The position numbers were made by a program, and so were the translations under genes. A stretch of DNA of 64,000 nucleotides from Parietaria judaica (taxonomy: Eukaryota; Streptophyta; Magnoliopsida; Rosales; Urticaceae): assembly GCA_954871525.1 (NCBI GenBank), contig OX940861.1, forward strand, positions 11,454,842 through 11,518,841. The letters are read 5' to 3'. Below the pieces are notes generated by a model. It was not told where the DNA came from. It made no database searches and saw only the letters and a program-made list of their open reading frames with translations. Of this stretch, positions 36,541-48,555 are shown in pieces (positions within the stretch are counted from its first letter, which is position 1; every line of letters starts with the position of its first letter).

Positions 36541-38635
36541 AGCTATTAACTAAATTTATAATAATTAGCATGTTCGAATTAAATAGAGAACATAAGTACA
36601 TGAATTTTTAAAAATGTAAAGAACACAAAACTTGGAATTAGGGATTATATTGTTTATATTAGCTATAAAGCTGTTGTCCAATGACATTAATGATTTAATG
36701 TAACATATATATATGTGTATAATATATACATGTATCCTCTTAAAGAGCAGACATTGGATGGGATGGATACGCATCGTTAAGCATGTGACGTAAGAAACAA
36801 ACGAGGAAAGAGTTAAAAACGTAACGAGAGCCAACCAATAATAACTTCCTGTCGTGAGATTCTCGCTGGCATGCAACATATATATTTGTAACACGTATAT
36901 GTAACATCACATATAACATTGAGCCATGTGTCCATAATCTAAACCTGGTCATATCATTTTTGTTTCGATCCATAAATTCGTTGTAAACTTATTATTAATT
37001 TTATTCTAAACAAGCATATTGATTCCAACAAGGCAACACGATCTTTATGCAGTAGATTGTGTCTATGACTATGACGATAAATGATGGAGTTTTGGAGCTT
37101 TTCAACTCTGTTATCATTCTTGTAGATATTGTGTTGGACAATCCATAAAGTTGCCTCAATTTTAATAAAGTTTCCCATTTTCTGATCTTCTATATTTCCT
37201 TCGCTTATTCTAAACAATATATTTCTTCGTTTAGATTGGTCTACGTACGACTACGAGCATGTCTTTTATTGCAATATATTTGCTATGACCTATGAAAATC
37301 AAAAGATGCAAAATGACACTACTATCCTAAGATATAAATGAAAGCAAAAGCAAAAGAAAACCCTAACGATCTCGAACTTTTTTCAAATACTCAATCGTTG
37401 AAAGTTCCTATATTGAAAGTTCCAACAGTATAAAAAAATTTCAAACCCTAAAATGGACGACCAAGGACGCCTATAAGTCGTCTTACCACGCGCGGTGAAG
37501 AATCCAGACTGCGGTTCGGGACATGACCTGACCACCGGCGCTTGGAGAGGTCCAAAGAGAATTGCATTTATGGGCTGATTTTTTATTTTATTTTTTGAGG
37601 GAGTGGGCTGATATTTTTGAAGATGCCTTGAAGTTTTAAAATAATTCCATTCTTAATGTATTTTTGAAATTGGAAACAAAAATCCAAAGAATGGCTTTGA
37701 ATTAGATGGTTTGTTTTAGACTTTTAGTTGTGTTCTTAGTCAGCAAATCACATTTAAATCTAAAATGAAGGACAAGATCGGGTACATTAACTATATGAAA
37801 CAACGAACTATCCAAAGAATTTTCTTATATTATTTATATATATATATACACACACACACACAACGTATATATATATATATATATATATCAAGATTTTGAA
37901 GCCTGATATCTGGTACCTGGTAATAATGTACTAAATATAGGAACACATCATGAAACAAATGGCATGCATGGGTCCTTAGAAGGCTGTAATGTAGTTGTGT
38001 TGTCTAATTGTGATTGGTCCACGAAGGCTCTATTGGTAACTCGTACGTTTTAGTTCTAGTGCATGCAACTAAAATAATAGCGTTCTCTTGCACGGACAAT
38101 AATAATGCTGGTATGAAATGTAAAGTATTTCTTATACCGCACGTGATCGATCGAGGGCACACAAATATCTATAATTTGTCCCAAATTTAATATATAATCA
38201 GTTTGTAGTTTGCGTTGTTTTGATTAGTTGATTTCAATAGGTGAGTTTTAATTTTAAATACATTGTTAATTGGCGAAATCACTTTGTCTATTTATTTTAA
38301 TTCAAAAAGAACAAGAGTATGTGATTCATCGATGTCATGTCACCAAGGAGCTTAATGGTGTACTTTATACCACATTAGCTAATAGATTATAAAGCATGAT
38401 TCATATACTATATTTATGCATAAATATAATAAATTAAGAAAATAAAATGCAAGAAATAAGTTGATTAACAAGACAAATGCATGAAATAATACACATGCAT
38501 GTTGATTAACTATATATACATTTATAAACTGATAAATCCAACTCTGTGTATAATCAGTTTATAAATGTATATATAGTAGATATTTTATATAGCTCGTACG
38601 CAACGAAATTATAAGCGCATTGACAAATAGATTGG
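36541..38635. other. AT-rich intergenic DNA, no gene seen
   Basis: There are several TA/CA microsatellite tracts (37835-37890) and a less AT-rich patch at 37440-37570 with a CCACGCGCGG palindrome. None of the short open frames shows a recognisable domain. Confidence 0.55.
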
Positions 38636-38801
38636 TTTGAATTTCCTTATCCATTGAGGACCAAGCATATTTTAATAAGATCAATATCGACTTCTTACGG
38701 AGGCGAAAGAGAAGTTTGTATTTGTTAGTGTGTTGACACAATAATGATAATTAAGCGCCGTGATATATTTATGGAAGATCAAAACTCTTATATATATATA
38801 T

Positions 38802-38841
<40 letters not shown>

Positions 38842-38992
38842 TTGAATTTCCTTATCCATTGAGGACCAAGCATATTTTAATAAGATCAATATCGACTTCG
38901 TACGGAGGCGAAAGAGAAGTTTGTATTTGTTAGTGTGTTGACACAATAATGATTATTAAGCGCCGTGATATATTTATGGAAGATCAAAACTC
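38636..38992. repeat. 152-bp segment duplicated in tandem across a TA microsatellite
   Basis: Copies at 38636-38787 and 38841-38992 begin TTTGAATTTCCTTATCC and end ATCAAAACTC. They differ at two positions that I can see (CTTCTTACGG/CTTCGTACGG and GATAATT/GATTATT). A (TA)n tract of about 53 bp separates them, and another begins after the second copy. The unit of about 205 bp was duplicated recently, perhaps by unequal exchange or slippage in the TA tracts. Confidence 0.9.
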
Positions 38993-39828
38993 ATATATAT
39001 ATATATATATATAAGCTATTAATATGGACAAAGAAGGAAAAACACTTTACGATTGTAATCCCATTTAATATATATATAAACCACGTCCCCTATTTTTGGC
39101 ACAGTAGTATATATACGGGGTAATCAGACTTTCATTTCAGACGGAACACAAAATATATATTTAGTCGATTTTTTTTTTCAAGTACGCAAATAAAAAATTA
39201 TGAAGAACCATGTTGAAGCGACTACTAAAATCATAAAAATATAATGTTACTTTTGAAAGTATTGTAGAATAGATTTATCGGGTCAAGAAGGGATAAAGTC
39301 TAAAAGCTCATATTCCGGTCATTTTTTATTCGTAAACCAGAAAAGATCTTTTTTTTTTTTGCCTTAATCGCAATTAATGAACAACAACTGTTATTTTCTT
39401 TCGTTCAGTTTCATTTGAGCCCTCGAAACACTAAATTTGTCGCTTATCACTTATGTAGTTGGGATTGTAACAATGTTCGCTTCGGGTTTTGCTCGTTTCA
39501 GGATTCTCCGATCTTTGTCCAGGAAGTTTGTTTAATGAAATTGAATGATAGTGTTTGGGCGCTCTTTCCTCACCCGAGTTACACCCGTTCAGGAGGCTCA
39601 GAGAGTTTTAAGAAGGCTCTTTCATATTTTCAAAACAACAATAACAACAAAAAATGAAGAATGTTTTTAAATAAGCGTATGCACGCTGGGGCACATGTAG
39701 CTCCGCCACTAATATAGCTTAAAGTGTACATATAAAAATAAGATCGTAGAAAGTTAATTTTGCTTGGCCGTGTACTATTTCAGTTTATAGGCCAAAAAAC
39801 AAAATAGAGGTTTGGTTGTTTACAATTT

Positions 39829-39829
<1 letters not shown>

Positions 39830-39887
<58 letters not shown>
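39830..39887. repeat. (TA)n microsatellite, target of the following DNA transposon
   Basis: Almost pure TA dinucleotides. The tract continues on the other side of the element at 40793-40809, showing that the transposon landed in the microsatellite. Confidence 0.9.
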
Positions 39888-39892
<5 letters not shown>

Positions 39893-40792
39893 CCGTGCCT
39901 GAGGGGAGGCGGAGTAGGCGCCCGCCTTTAGTAAAAAAAATTCTTAAATTTAGGGGCCCCAAAATTAGTCAAATTAATTTTTTATATATTAAAATCACTT
40001 AAATTAAATTTAGAGGCCCTAAAAAATATAAACAAAACCACTCAACTTTAATATTTGGTCCCCTAATTCTCAAATTATTTAGGGCCCCCAATTTAATTTT
40101 TATTTAAAATCACTTAACTTTAATATTTGGGCTCCCAATTCTCAAATTAATTAGGGCCCTTCTTCTCACTTTACTCTAGAATTTCCTCACGTCATTTATT
40201 CCCCTAAATTCCAAAATTATTTTCTCTTTATATTTCTCTATATTTCACATAATTCCTAACCTAAATTCCCCTAATCCCCAACTCACTTAGACTATTCCTC
40301 ACAACAGTCCTCACCCAAGTTTCATATTTCCACATTTCCTCTAATCCCAAATTCCAATGGGATTGTTTGCATCATTATTTTTATCATTCCAATCTTCTGG
40401 ATATTTGGAGAGCCCGAATTTGCATCATTATTCCTTCATTCCCATCTTCCCAAATATTTGGATTTTAGAGAGCACGAATACGGAGAAGACAACAAATCCT
40501 AGGTTAGTATTTCCAAATGCTTAGATTATCTATCGAATTATGCCAATCATACCAGTCACAGTTGCCATGTAAAAAGAAGGTTCTCGAAAAAGACATGATC
40601 GAAAAATTCTATTATGCAGAGATGATTAGTATTTTTTCTTCTAAAAATGCTAGACGCGTCTTATTTGAGTGAGTATTTATTTATATATAAATATTGTATA
40701 TACTTTTGTATCAAAATTAAACTTTGTAATTACGGTAAGAGGCCCCAAAATTTTCCTCGCCTAGGGCCTCAAAAATCTCAGGCACGGCCCTG
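39888..40792. mobile_element. non-autonomous DNA transposon (hAT-like) inserted in a TA microsatellite
   Basis: A 905-bp element with inverted ends AGAGCCGTGCCTGAGG and CTCAGGCACGGCCCTG. GGGCCCC-type words recur in its left part (AGGGGCCCC, GAGGCCCT, AGGGCCC). The flanks are TATATATA on both sides, consistent with an 8-bp duplication that cannot be proven within a repeat. The inner part (40310-40680) reads like the leader and first codons of a transposase gene cut short. Plant elements with GGGCCGTGCCTGAGG-like ends are usually hAT/zf-MYM derivatives; this assignment is by analogy. Confidence 0.7.
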
Positions 40793-40809
40793 TATATATA
40801 TATATATAT

Positions 40810-41014
40810 TATAGTCATCAAATGATCAATGCTTGCCGAAAAGATTATAAAGAAACGAACGCATGCGGAATTGCGGATTCAGGTACAAGCTTGCAAAAAA
40901 AGCTGACGTCTCTCTCTCTCTATATATGTGTGTGTGGTTCACAGGAGACATAAGACACAGCTGCATGTGCCTATATTAATCGAGATCTCATAAGCTAGTA
41001 CTTACGTACAATTC

Positions 41015-41068
<54 letters not shown>

Positions 41069-41778
41069 ACATATACATACAGCTTTCATTTCCGTTATAT
41101 ATGACTATTTTCGACCGACTTGACAGCCGAAACAAAAACATAGAAAGAAGAAGAAACAGTCAGCTAACTAATTTAATGTATGTATAGAATATAGATAATG
41201 TATATGTATATACCACTTAGAGCGAAGTACGTACACGCTTCATATTTTAGTTATATATCATGACATTAATATTGCAAAAAATAATAATGTGACGGTTAAT
41301 AAGCTATAACAAACTCTTACGCAAATGGTTTTGATATTATTTGTAAATCCCTACACGAAAATAGTGGCGCACAAGGATATTTATGTGTAAAAGCAATCGG
41401 CACACTCGCTTGTGTTAGGCTCTTCTAATAATGTTTAACGATAATAGCAAAATTTAACGGTATGATTAGTATAAGCCTAAATATGTGAAGACAATATGAA
41501 TTTATCAATCTCTGTTAATTTTTCATAAAACTACTTTAAGGGGGTGTATATATACTTGAAGAAAGACACCCTATTTGATACAAGATAATTATTTCATGGA
41601 CAAACTGATACAGTAAATAATTTAGAGGTAATCTGATAAAGGGTAACGGAAGAGTTAACAAACTGATTAAAAATTTCATATAGACTGATAAATATATCAT
41701 TTGAAAGAAAATAAAATAAAGAATTGAATTATATCAATCAACTCGCTCTTATTAATGCCAGAGTTAATATACATATAT

Positions 41779-41835
<57 letters not shown>

Positions 41836-42456
41836 GGTTTTATTCTTGGATTAACTAGCTATATCATATATATTACATGTAGTTAACTATAGGGATATAT
41901 GTTCACTTAAAAATGCTAAAACGCGTCGCACTAGAAAATTCTATAATGACCTAGTAGAAAATCCTAGATTTGACTTATATATTTTTTTAAATTGTTTGTT
42001 TTATATTTCAGGCATGTGTATTTTTGGTGCTCTTATTGTCAATTGACGAAAAATGAAAGGTTAATTTAATAGTACTGTTGTAGTAACATCGACTAAAATC
42101 AAGAAGTCTCCGGTGACATAAGAAGCTCACAGTGATTGATTTACCTCGATCTTTCTATTTTATATACAGTGCTTGGAATTCGTCCATCTTTTTCTAGAAA
42201 AAATAAATCAATTTATAGTTTCTACATATTTGTATTATTGTAGCACATTGAAAACCATGATCGATGACAATATATATTGCTTCGTGCAAATTAGATATAT
42301 AAATATACGTATTGATTAAAAAGATTGGCTTTGATTTATCAGATCAATTAGGAGGATTGCATTTTATTCTTCTTAAAAAAATATGAAACAAATTTGGTAA
42401 CTGTTTGAATTTAGTGGAATAAAACATATATATATATATATCATATTTAACTGTAA
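40810..42456. other. AT-rich intergenic DNA with long TA microsatellites
   Basis: Two long TA tracts lie at 41016-41066 and 41781-41832. No coding sequence or recognisable transposon was seen between them. Confidence 0.6.
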
Positions 42457-42926
42457 GGGTTAATGACGGCAAAAATACCCAAAGTTTGGTCAAAGAACCC
42501 CTCGTGTATCCAAAGTTTAAAAGTGGTGGCAAAAATACCCAAAGTCACATTTGGGGAGTTGACCACTCCATTCTCGTAACGCCATTAACTTACCTGTTAA
42601 TTATGGCCACGTGAACAAATCTGTTTTGTTAAGTGTAATCATTAGGGGGTTCAATTAGTTGTGTTAAATAGTATTAATTAGGGGTTTAATTCCTTGTTTT
42701 GTCGTAAACGAGGCTGATGTGGGCTCGTTAACGTGACAAAAATTATTATGTCAGCAACCCACGTTTGTCCACGTGGCCAGAATTAACGGGTAAGTTAACG
42801 GCGTTACAAGAATGGAGTGGTCAACTCCCCAAATGCGACTTTGGGTATTTTTGCCACCACTTTTAAACTTTGGATACACGAGAGGTTCTTTGACCAAACT
42901 TTAGGTATTTTTGCCGTCATTAACCC
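42457..42926. mobile_element. long-TIR MITE family M1, copy 2, in the CYP707A promoter
   Basis: A 470-bp element starting GGGTTAATGACGGC and ending GCCGTCATTAACCC, with the halves reverse complementary over most of their length. Flanking 9-mers are TAACTGTAA (42448-42456) and TAATTGTAA (42927-42935), one mismatch, indicating a Mutator-like transposase. The arms carry CACGTG at 42608-42613 and 42770-42775. It lies about 575 bp before the CYP707A start codon and about 480 bp before the TATA box. Confidence 0.88.
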
Positions 42927-43403
42927 TAATTGTAATTGTCTTATTATAATTATGTTAGGCATTGGAATTCGTTGGAGGAGATATATATGCACTATCCTTC
43001 TTAGCCTCTAATCAAATTTGATAGAGTTTCACACACTTATCTGTTTGATTTTATCAATAAACGTTATTAATCATATTACATTTCTTATTGCCATTGAAGC
43101 ATAAAAAGAGATCTCACAAGCACATATCCGAATCATAATTAAGATCAATATCACCAAAATAGCTATGTAATAATCCTAATAAATACTAATCAAATTCTTT
43201 TATCTCATATATTAGATGATCAACCATTGAAAAAGTTTAATCCCTAAATGTGATTAAAAGAGAGAGAAAGGTCGTATATAGTTAAATCATAATAATATTT
43301 TAATATCACGTCCATATCACATTGATTCTTGGCATTTTCTAATTGCCAAATTCATGCAACCAAAATAAATGACAAAATAATAAAGTTAAATGAAAATTTT
43401 CTC

Positions 43404-43410
43404 TATAAAA
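43404..43410 (+). promoter_or_regulatory. TATA box of CYP707A
   Basis: TATAAAA preceded by TTTTCTC and followed by a pyrimidine-rich CTTCACTTCTTCACTCTC tract, 93 bp before the start codon. Spacing fits transcription starting near 43435 with a leader of about 65-70 bases. Confidence 0.7.
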
Positions 43411-43502
43411 GGCCTTCACTTCTTCACTCTCTTCTCATACTCTAGATATATATACTAGCAATATAACTCAAATTAGTGTTCGGAGCTCTTAATCCTTAGA
43501 AA

Positions 43503-46500
43503 ATGATCTCACCAACAATTTTGTACCTGCTAATCCTTCTCGCAACCGTTCTCGTTTTCTTATTCCGGAGATTATACAGTGCCGGTTCAGCGAAACGACA
43601 ACAAACTGGAAAGCAACCGCAGCTGCCTCCGGGTACTCTGGGGTGGCCGTATATTGGCGAGACTCTCCAGCTCTACTCTAAGGACCCGAACATTTTCTTC
43701 GCTTCCAAACAGAAGAGGTAATGATCAATCAATCTCAACCGTTGCTTTTCTGCGCGTATGATGATCAGATCATGACCGTGATCATTGATTAGGTACGGTG
43801 AGATCTTCAAGACGCACATCCTGGGGTGTCCGTGCGTGATGCTGGCGAGCCCGGAGGCGTCGAGGTTCGTGCTGGTGACACAGTCTCACCTCTTCAAGCC
43901 CACTTACCCCACGAGCAAGGAGCGCCTCATCGGAACCTCGGCGCTGTTCTTCCACCAAGGAGACTACCACGCGCGGCTAAGAAAGCTCGTGCAAGGCTCC
44001 CTCTCGCTCCTCGCCATCAAGTCTCTTGTCCACGACATTCACGCCTCGGCACTCTCTGCCTCCGCTGCGTGGCTCGAGGGCCGGGTCATCAACACGTTCC
44101 ATGCCATGAAGGAGGTACACACACACACTCTCATTGCGATGAATTTAGTGGTGAAACATAACAACCACTATTTCGCATTTTTCCTTGTCCCTTTTTTTCG
44201 GTATTTTCAAATTCAATACTGACTTAATACCGTTTTTGTAAAAAAACCTACTTGGTAACAGGTAATCAGTTTCGAAACCGGCAAAAGGACTGTTCACAGA
44301 TAAAAAAAAAAAAACCAAAGTAATTGCAAAGTTCCGAGACCAAACCGGCTTTACAAACAATTTTATAAAACTGTGGACTGGTATATATATATACGTGTTC
44401 CGGCTTAACTGAAATCTTCCCGGTCCCAATTTCTCAAAACCCGTATATATATGCCGGTAGAAAATTTCCGCCGGTAGTGACGATTTTCGCTTCTTCGCTG
44501 ATACGATTTTCGTTATGCTCGTGTAGTATTCTTTCGAAGTGGGCATTCTATCGATTTTCGGACGCTTGGACGCTCGGCACGTGGAAGAATTGAAAAAGAA
44601 TTACTTCACAGTGAACACAGGCTATAACTCCTTTCCTACCAACGTCCCAGGAACCGCTTACAAAAAAGCCCTATTGGTATGACATTGCAACGATCATTGC
44701 CATGAATATACAGTCAAACCAATCTCTGATCTCTAGTGTCAACGGTGATCATGACTGTTTAACGTTTGAGCAGGCGAGGAAGAAGCTGAGCGATATTCTG
44801 GGCGACATCATAGCGCAGAGGAGAGAGAAGAGAGTGATCGAGAGCGATCTCTTGGGGTGCCTTTTGGAGTCGAGGGACGACGAAGGAGAGGCGTTGACCG
44901 ACGAGCAAATAGCCGACAACATAATCGGAGTGCTGTTCGCAGCGCAGGACACGACGGCGAGCGTCATGACGTGGATCGTCAAGTACCTCCACGATCACCC
45001 GAAGCTTCTAGAGGCTGTCAAGGTACGTATGTACCATCATCATCGTCATCATAAATGTTGTTGTTTGTTGTGTTGTGTGTACGTATTAATTGGCCAGCTT
45101 ATATATCATATAGAAAATCAAAATGGTCACGTCATTTTCGAATACTTAATTAGGGTTTTTGGTGATTAAACCTAATTTGGTATATAAAATTTTACAGGCC
45201 GAGCAAAAGGAGATTCGGAAGCTGAATGAGGAAAATAACCAGTCGTTGACTTGGAGTCAGACAAGGAATATGCCTCTTACTTATAAGGTACTGTATATAC
45301 ACTTATATAGTATGGTAACTAATTTATATTTATTATTATAAATTCCAATATATAATATTGACATTATTATTACATTTACATGGAAATTAAATAATTTGAT
45401 GTGCAGGTTGTATTGGAGACCCTAAGGATGTCAAGCATCATATCTTTCACTTTCAGAGAGGCAGTTGCTGACGTGGAATATAAGGGTAATTTTTTTAAAA
45501 TATGTATAATGTTATGTTATATATGTAGCAATTAATTCAGTACACTTTATATTTTATAAGCAAACAAAAGCCTCGAATTAATTGCATTAATCAACCGTTA
45601 TATTTAAGAATAAACAGATTATAGTTTCCTTTTTAGTATTAAAATGATCTATTAACTATTATCACCACAAAGTCGACCTTTTGAGAATGAATTTAATAAA
45701 TAATTAGATTTTGTAGATATTTGTACGTTTCAGTACAGTAAGAGAAAAGATATAATATAAGTATATATTAATAAAAATTTTCAACCATTATAAATAACTT
45801 TGGAATGGTATGAAATAAATTACAGGTTACTTGATTCCAAAAGGTTGGAAAGTGATGCCATTGTTCAGAAACGTTCATCACAATCCTGAATTTTTCACCA
45901 GCCCTCAAGACTTCAATCCCTCCAGATTTGAGGTACACCAACCATGCATTCTAAATAAATTAATTACTTGTAAAATTTACACGGTGAAATTTTAATTATT
46001 TTTCTTGAATTTAATTTAATTTATATTAAATAAATTTCTTGTTTGAATAAAGGTGCCGCCGAAACCCAACACATTTACACCATTCGGCAGCGGTATTCAT
46101 GCCTGCCCGGGAAATGAACTGGCCAAGCTAGAAATACTAGTTATGGTCCACAATTTGGTTACTAACTTCAGGTAATAAAATTACGCTAATTCAAATCATA
46201 TTCAATATCAAGGTTTGATGAAGATATTCAGTCCAAAAAAACTGGGCCAGGGATGGGTATGAGGCTTTCAAAAATCGAAATAGTCTAATTTTAGGTTTTT
46301 TTAAGAAAATAAATTCATTATATTTTAAGCTTTAAAAGTTTTATTGTAGATAAAAACGATGTTTATTGTTTGATTTGAAAGTATATCTAAACACAAATAA
46401 TTAATTTAAATGGGGCCCAACTGATTTTTTCAAAACCGCAACCACACTCGATTATGCAAGGCTCGAATTGAACTCAAGACGGGACGCAGAACATGCCGGT

Positions 46501-46764
46501 TTCAACCCTACTTGATATTTCTAAACCTTGAAGTTGAGATCTGATTCCTTTGAAAGAGACAATACTTTGGTGACTAATGAGACCATAGAAAAAAACGAAA
46601 TCAATTATTTTAATTTTGGCTGAAACGTGGAGACACTTAAATCTTGTTGGTTTTATGTTATTTTCAGGTGGGAATTGGTGGGATCTCAGACCGGAATTCA
46701 GTATGGCCCATTTCCAGTGCCACATAAGGGACTTCCAGCCAAATTTTGGAGAGAATCTAGCTAG
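43503..46764 (+). CDS. CYP707A: abscisic acid 8'-hydroxylase, cytochrome P450 CYP707A, 9 exons
   Basis: Exons: 43503-43717, 43793-44114, 44527-44676, 44774-45022, 45198-45287, 45407-45485, 45826-45932, 46053-46171, 46668-46764; 475 codons plus stop, the usual size for this family. An N-terminal membrane anchor (about residues 5-23) and [17 protein letters not shown] are followed by the I-helix AAQDTTAS (about 285-292), ExxR as ETLR (346-349) and the haem site [11 protein letters not shown] with ligand Cys at about 422. [19 protein letters not shown] and [10 protein letters not shown] stretches are diagnostic for CYP707A. The enzyme sits in the ER membrane and hydroxylates abscisic acid at C8', the main inactivation step. 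No lesion was found. A TATA box lies at 43404 and a G-box-bearing MITE further upstream. Confidence 0.93.
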
Positions 46765-47581
46765 GCCTATTCGGGGACAAACCCCAAAAAAATATAATAT
46801 ATAAATTAAATAACTTTGATTAATCTTCATGTGTATACTATCAATTTTTATTTTTTTATTATATATATATTAATGGGCATAAATCAATAATTCTTGAGAT
46901 GTCCCTTCACTTGAATATAATGAGATTCCGAAGTTGGGAATCAAAATGAATATCGCACACGTAGCCATCGGTCACATGGGCAGTGTCGCCTGAGACGGTG
47001 TCGTTTAGTGGGCGTGAGGCTAGGAAGGAGCGAAGTGTTGTGGTGCCATTGGTTCGGCGATGGTCAACATACTTGTCTCTCTTAAGTTGCTATTGCTACA
47101 GCCTGTAGTGTTGGCCTACCCAAAATGTGGCCACACAACACTACTCTCTCTTGCTTTATGCGTACACACTCACTCACTTCTATTATTGTTGCTTTGAAAA
47201 ATCTTGATTCCTCAGGTCGTTAAGGGTCCTTGTCGTTCTCTAATATTCGTTATTCAAACCGGTCATTAGTTCTTCATTGTTGGAATTTCACCCTAGGATT
47301 CAGTATATATATAATACACTATATTATATATAGAGAGGTGTACACGTTGTGTGATTGCTTTGTGTCTAATGTTCACTGTTTAACTTTCTACTTCGCTACA
47401 AAAGGCAGTGTTCGAGTTTTCTAAGTCCTCACACTTAAAAAGGTGTGAAGTATCGTGAAGTTATACTTTAAAACTAATCGTTACGGGTATTTCACGTAAT
47501 TGGTAGAAAAATTATTTAAATTAATTTTTCTTTTATTAATTATAATCAATTTCATCAGAAATATTCACCGGAAATACGTTT
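46765..47581. other. 3' flank of CYP707A and unassigned DNA
   Basis: It contains the probable 3' untranslated region, then a mixed-composition stretch (46940-47450) with no frame or domain I recognise. It could be part of an old LTR, but no ends were found. Confidence 0.45.
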
Positions 47582-48159
47582 TCAAAAAATAAAGTGTCCA
47601 GATGATCCCAAAAATATCAAAACACCAAAAAACGATATAAAATTTGTGAAAAACGGCCCCAGGACGCGCGCGGGGCCTTCGGGGGACGCCGAGGGCAACA
47701 CGGGTGGGCCCCACAGGCCCCCAAAGGCCAACCGCCACGTGGCAGCGGCGCTGCAGCGCCACAAGGGGTCAAACGTGTCGCGCTCCCGCTGGACACGCCA
47801 AAGCCACTAGCCCACAACGGACGAATCAGAACGCGCCATGCAGGCTGTCTCCGTTGTAGCTACTCCGACCAGAGGAGCTAGAAGAAAAGTCTGCTCCCCC
47901 GCTTTTCTTCTGTCTGGCCGTCCACTCTTCATGCATGAGCAGGAGGTGCTTCTCCTCTTCTCTGTCACCGTAACCCCGAAGTCTCTCCTCGTGGGCTTTG
48001 AGGCGACCAACAACCTCCTCGACTGTCCTGGTCTTGAGGTCGCCGAACTGCTCAATCGATGTCACGATCTGCATGTACTTGTGAGGCACTGCTCGGAGAA
48101 ACTTCTTGACGACGGTGGTCTCCTCCACCTTGTCTCCCAGCGAGCGTATGCCGGTCACA
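47582..48159 (-). mobile_element. composite insert: GC-rich segment plus copia gag fragment, flanked by 10-bp direct repeats
   Basis: The direct repeat AAATACGTTT stands at 47572-47581 and 48160-48169. Between them, 47650-47830 is very GC-rich and contains GC palindromes. Then 47836-48158 on the minus strand keeps an open frame that matches the gag region of the copia element at about 31900-32215 (KKFLRAVPHKYM, SIEQFGDLKT, HEEWTARQKKSGG). No LTR, primer site or pol is present. The insertion mechanism is unclear: a 9-10-bp duplication would fit a Pack-MULE-like capture, but no terminal inverted repeats are visible. Confidence 0.55.
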
Positions 48160-48169
48160 AAATACGTTT

Positions 48170-48555
48170 ATCCGTTTTGAAATTGGACTTGTGGGCGCTT
48201 GAATGACCCGAGTGGCTTGTAAGTTTTGTCAAGAGGGATCTTACCCCTCTCATTAATGAATACACTACTCACTTAATTAAAAAAAAAAAACACCCGTATT
48301 AAATTATAAATTTTTTTTAGTGTATATGCATGTACATACTTATACATGTTACAACTTGGAAAAAATGAGGAGTAGGGCGAGGATTATAGTAGAGATGTGA
48401 GCACGTATCTATATATACACATATATATAACAAGAATTGGGGACGCTCAATCGAGCCAAATGTACATGAATAACCTCACAGACCAATCCCAGTAACATAT
48501 TTGCGTAACAATCAAAAAAAAAAAAAAAAAAAAAAAAAAAACCAGACACTGCATG
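48170..48555. other. 3' flank of the thioredoxin-like gene
   Basis: AT-rich DNA with an A run of about 28 bases at 48513-48540, just beyond the stop codon of the minus-strand thioredoxin-like gene (a T run in its transcript). No other feature was recognised. Confidence 0.6.

Noticed and set aside
47826..48158. Stand-alone host gene of 110 codons on the minus strand
   Set aside because: The protein is a slice of copia gag (FLRAVPHKYM, HEEWTARQ) without start context or promoter.
48513..48540. Poly-A tail of a processed pseudogene or LINE
   Set aside because: The A run has no retroposon body or flanking duplication and lies in the 3' flank of the minus-strand thioredoxin-like gene; a simple repeat is enough.
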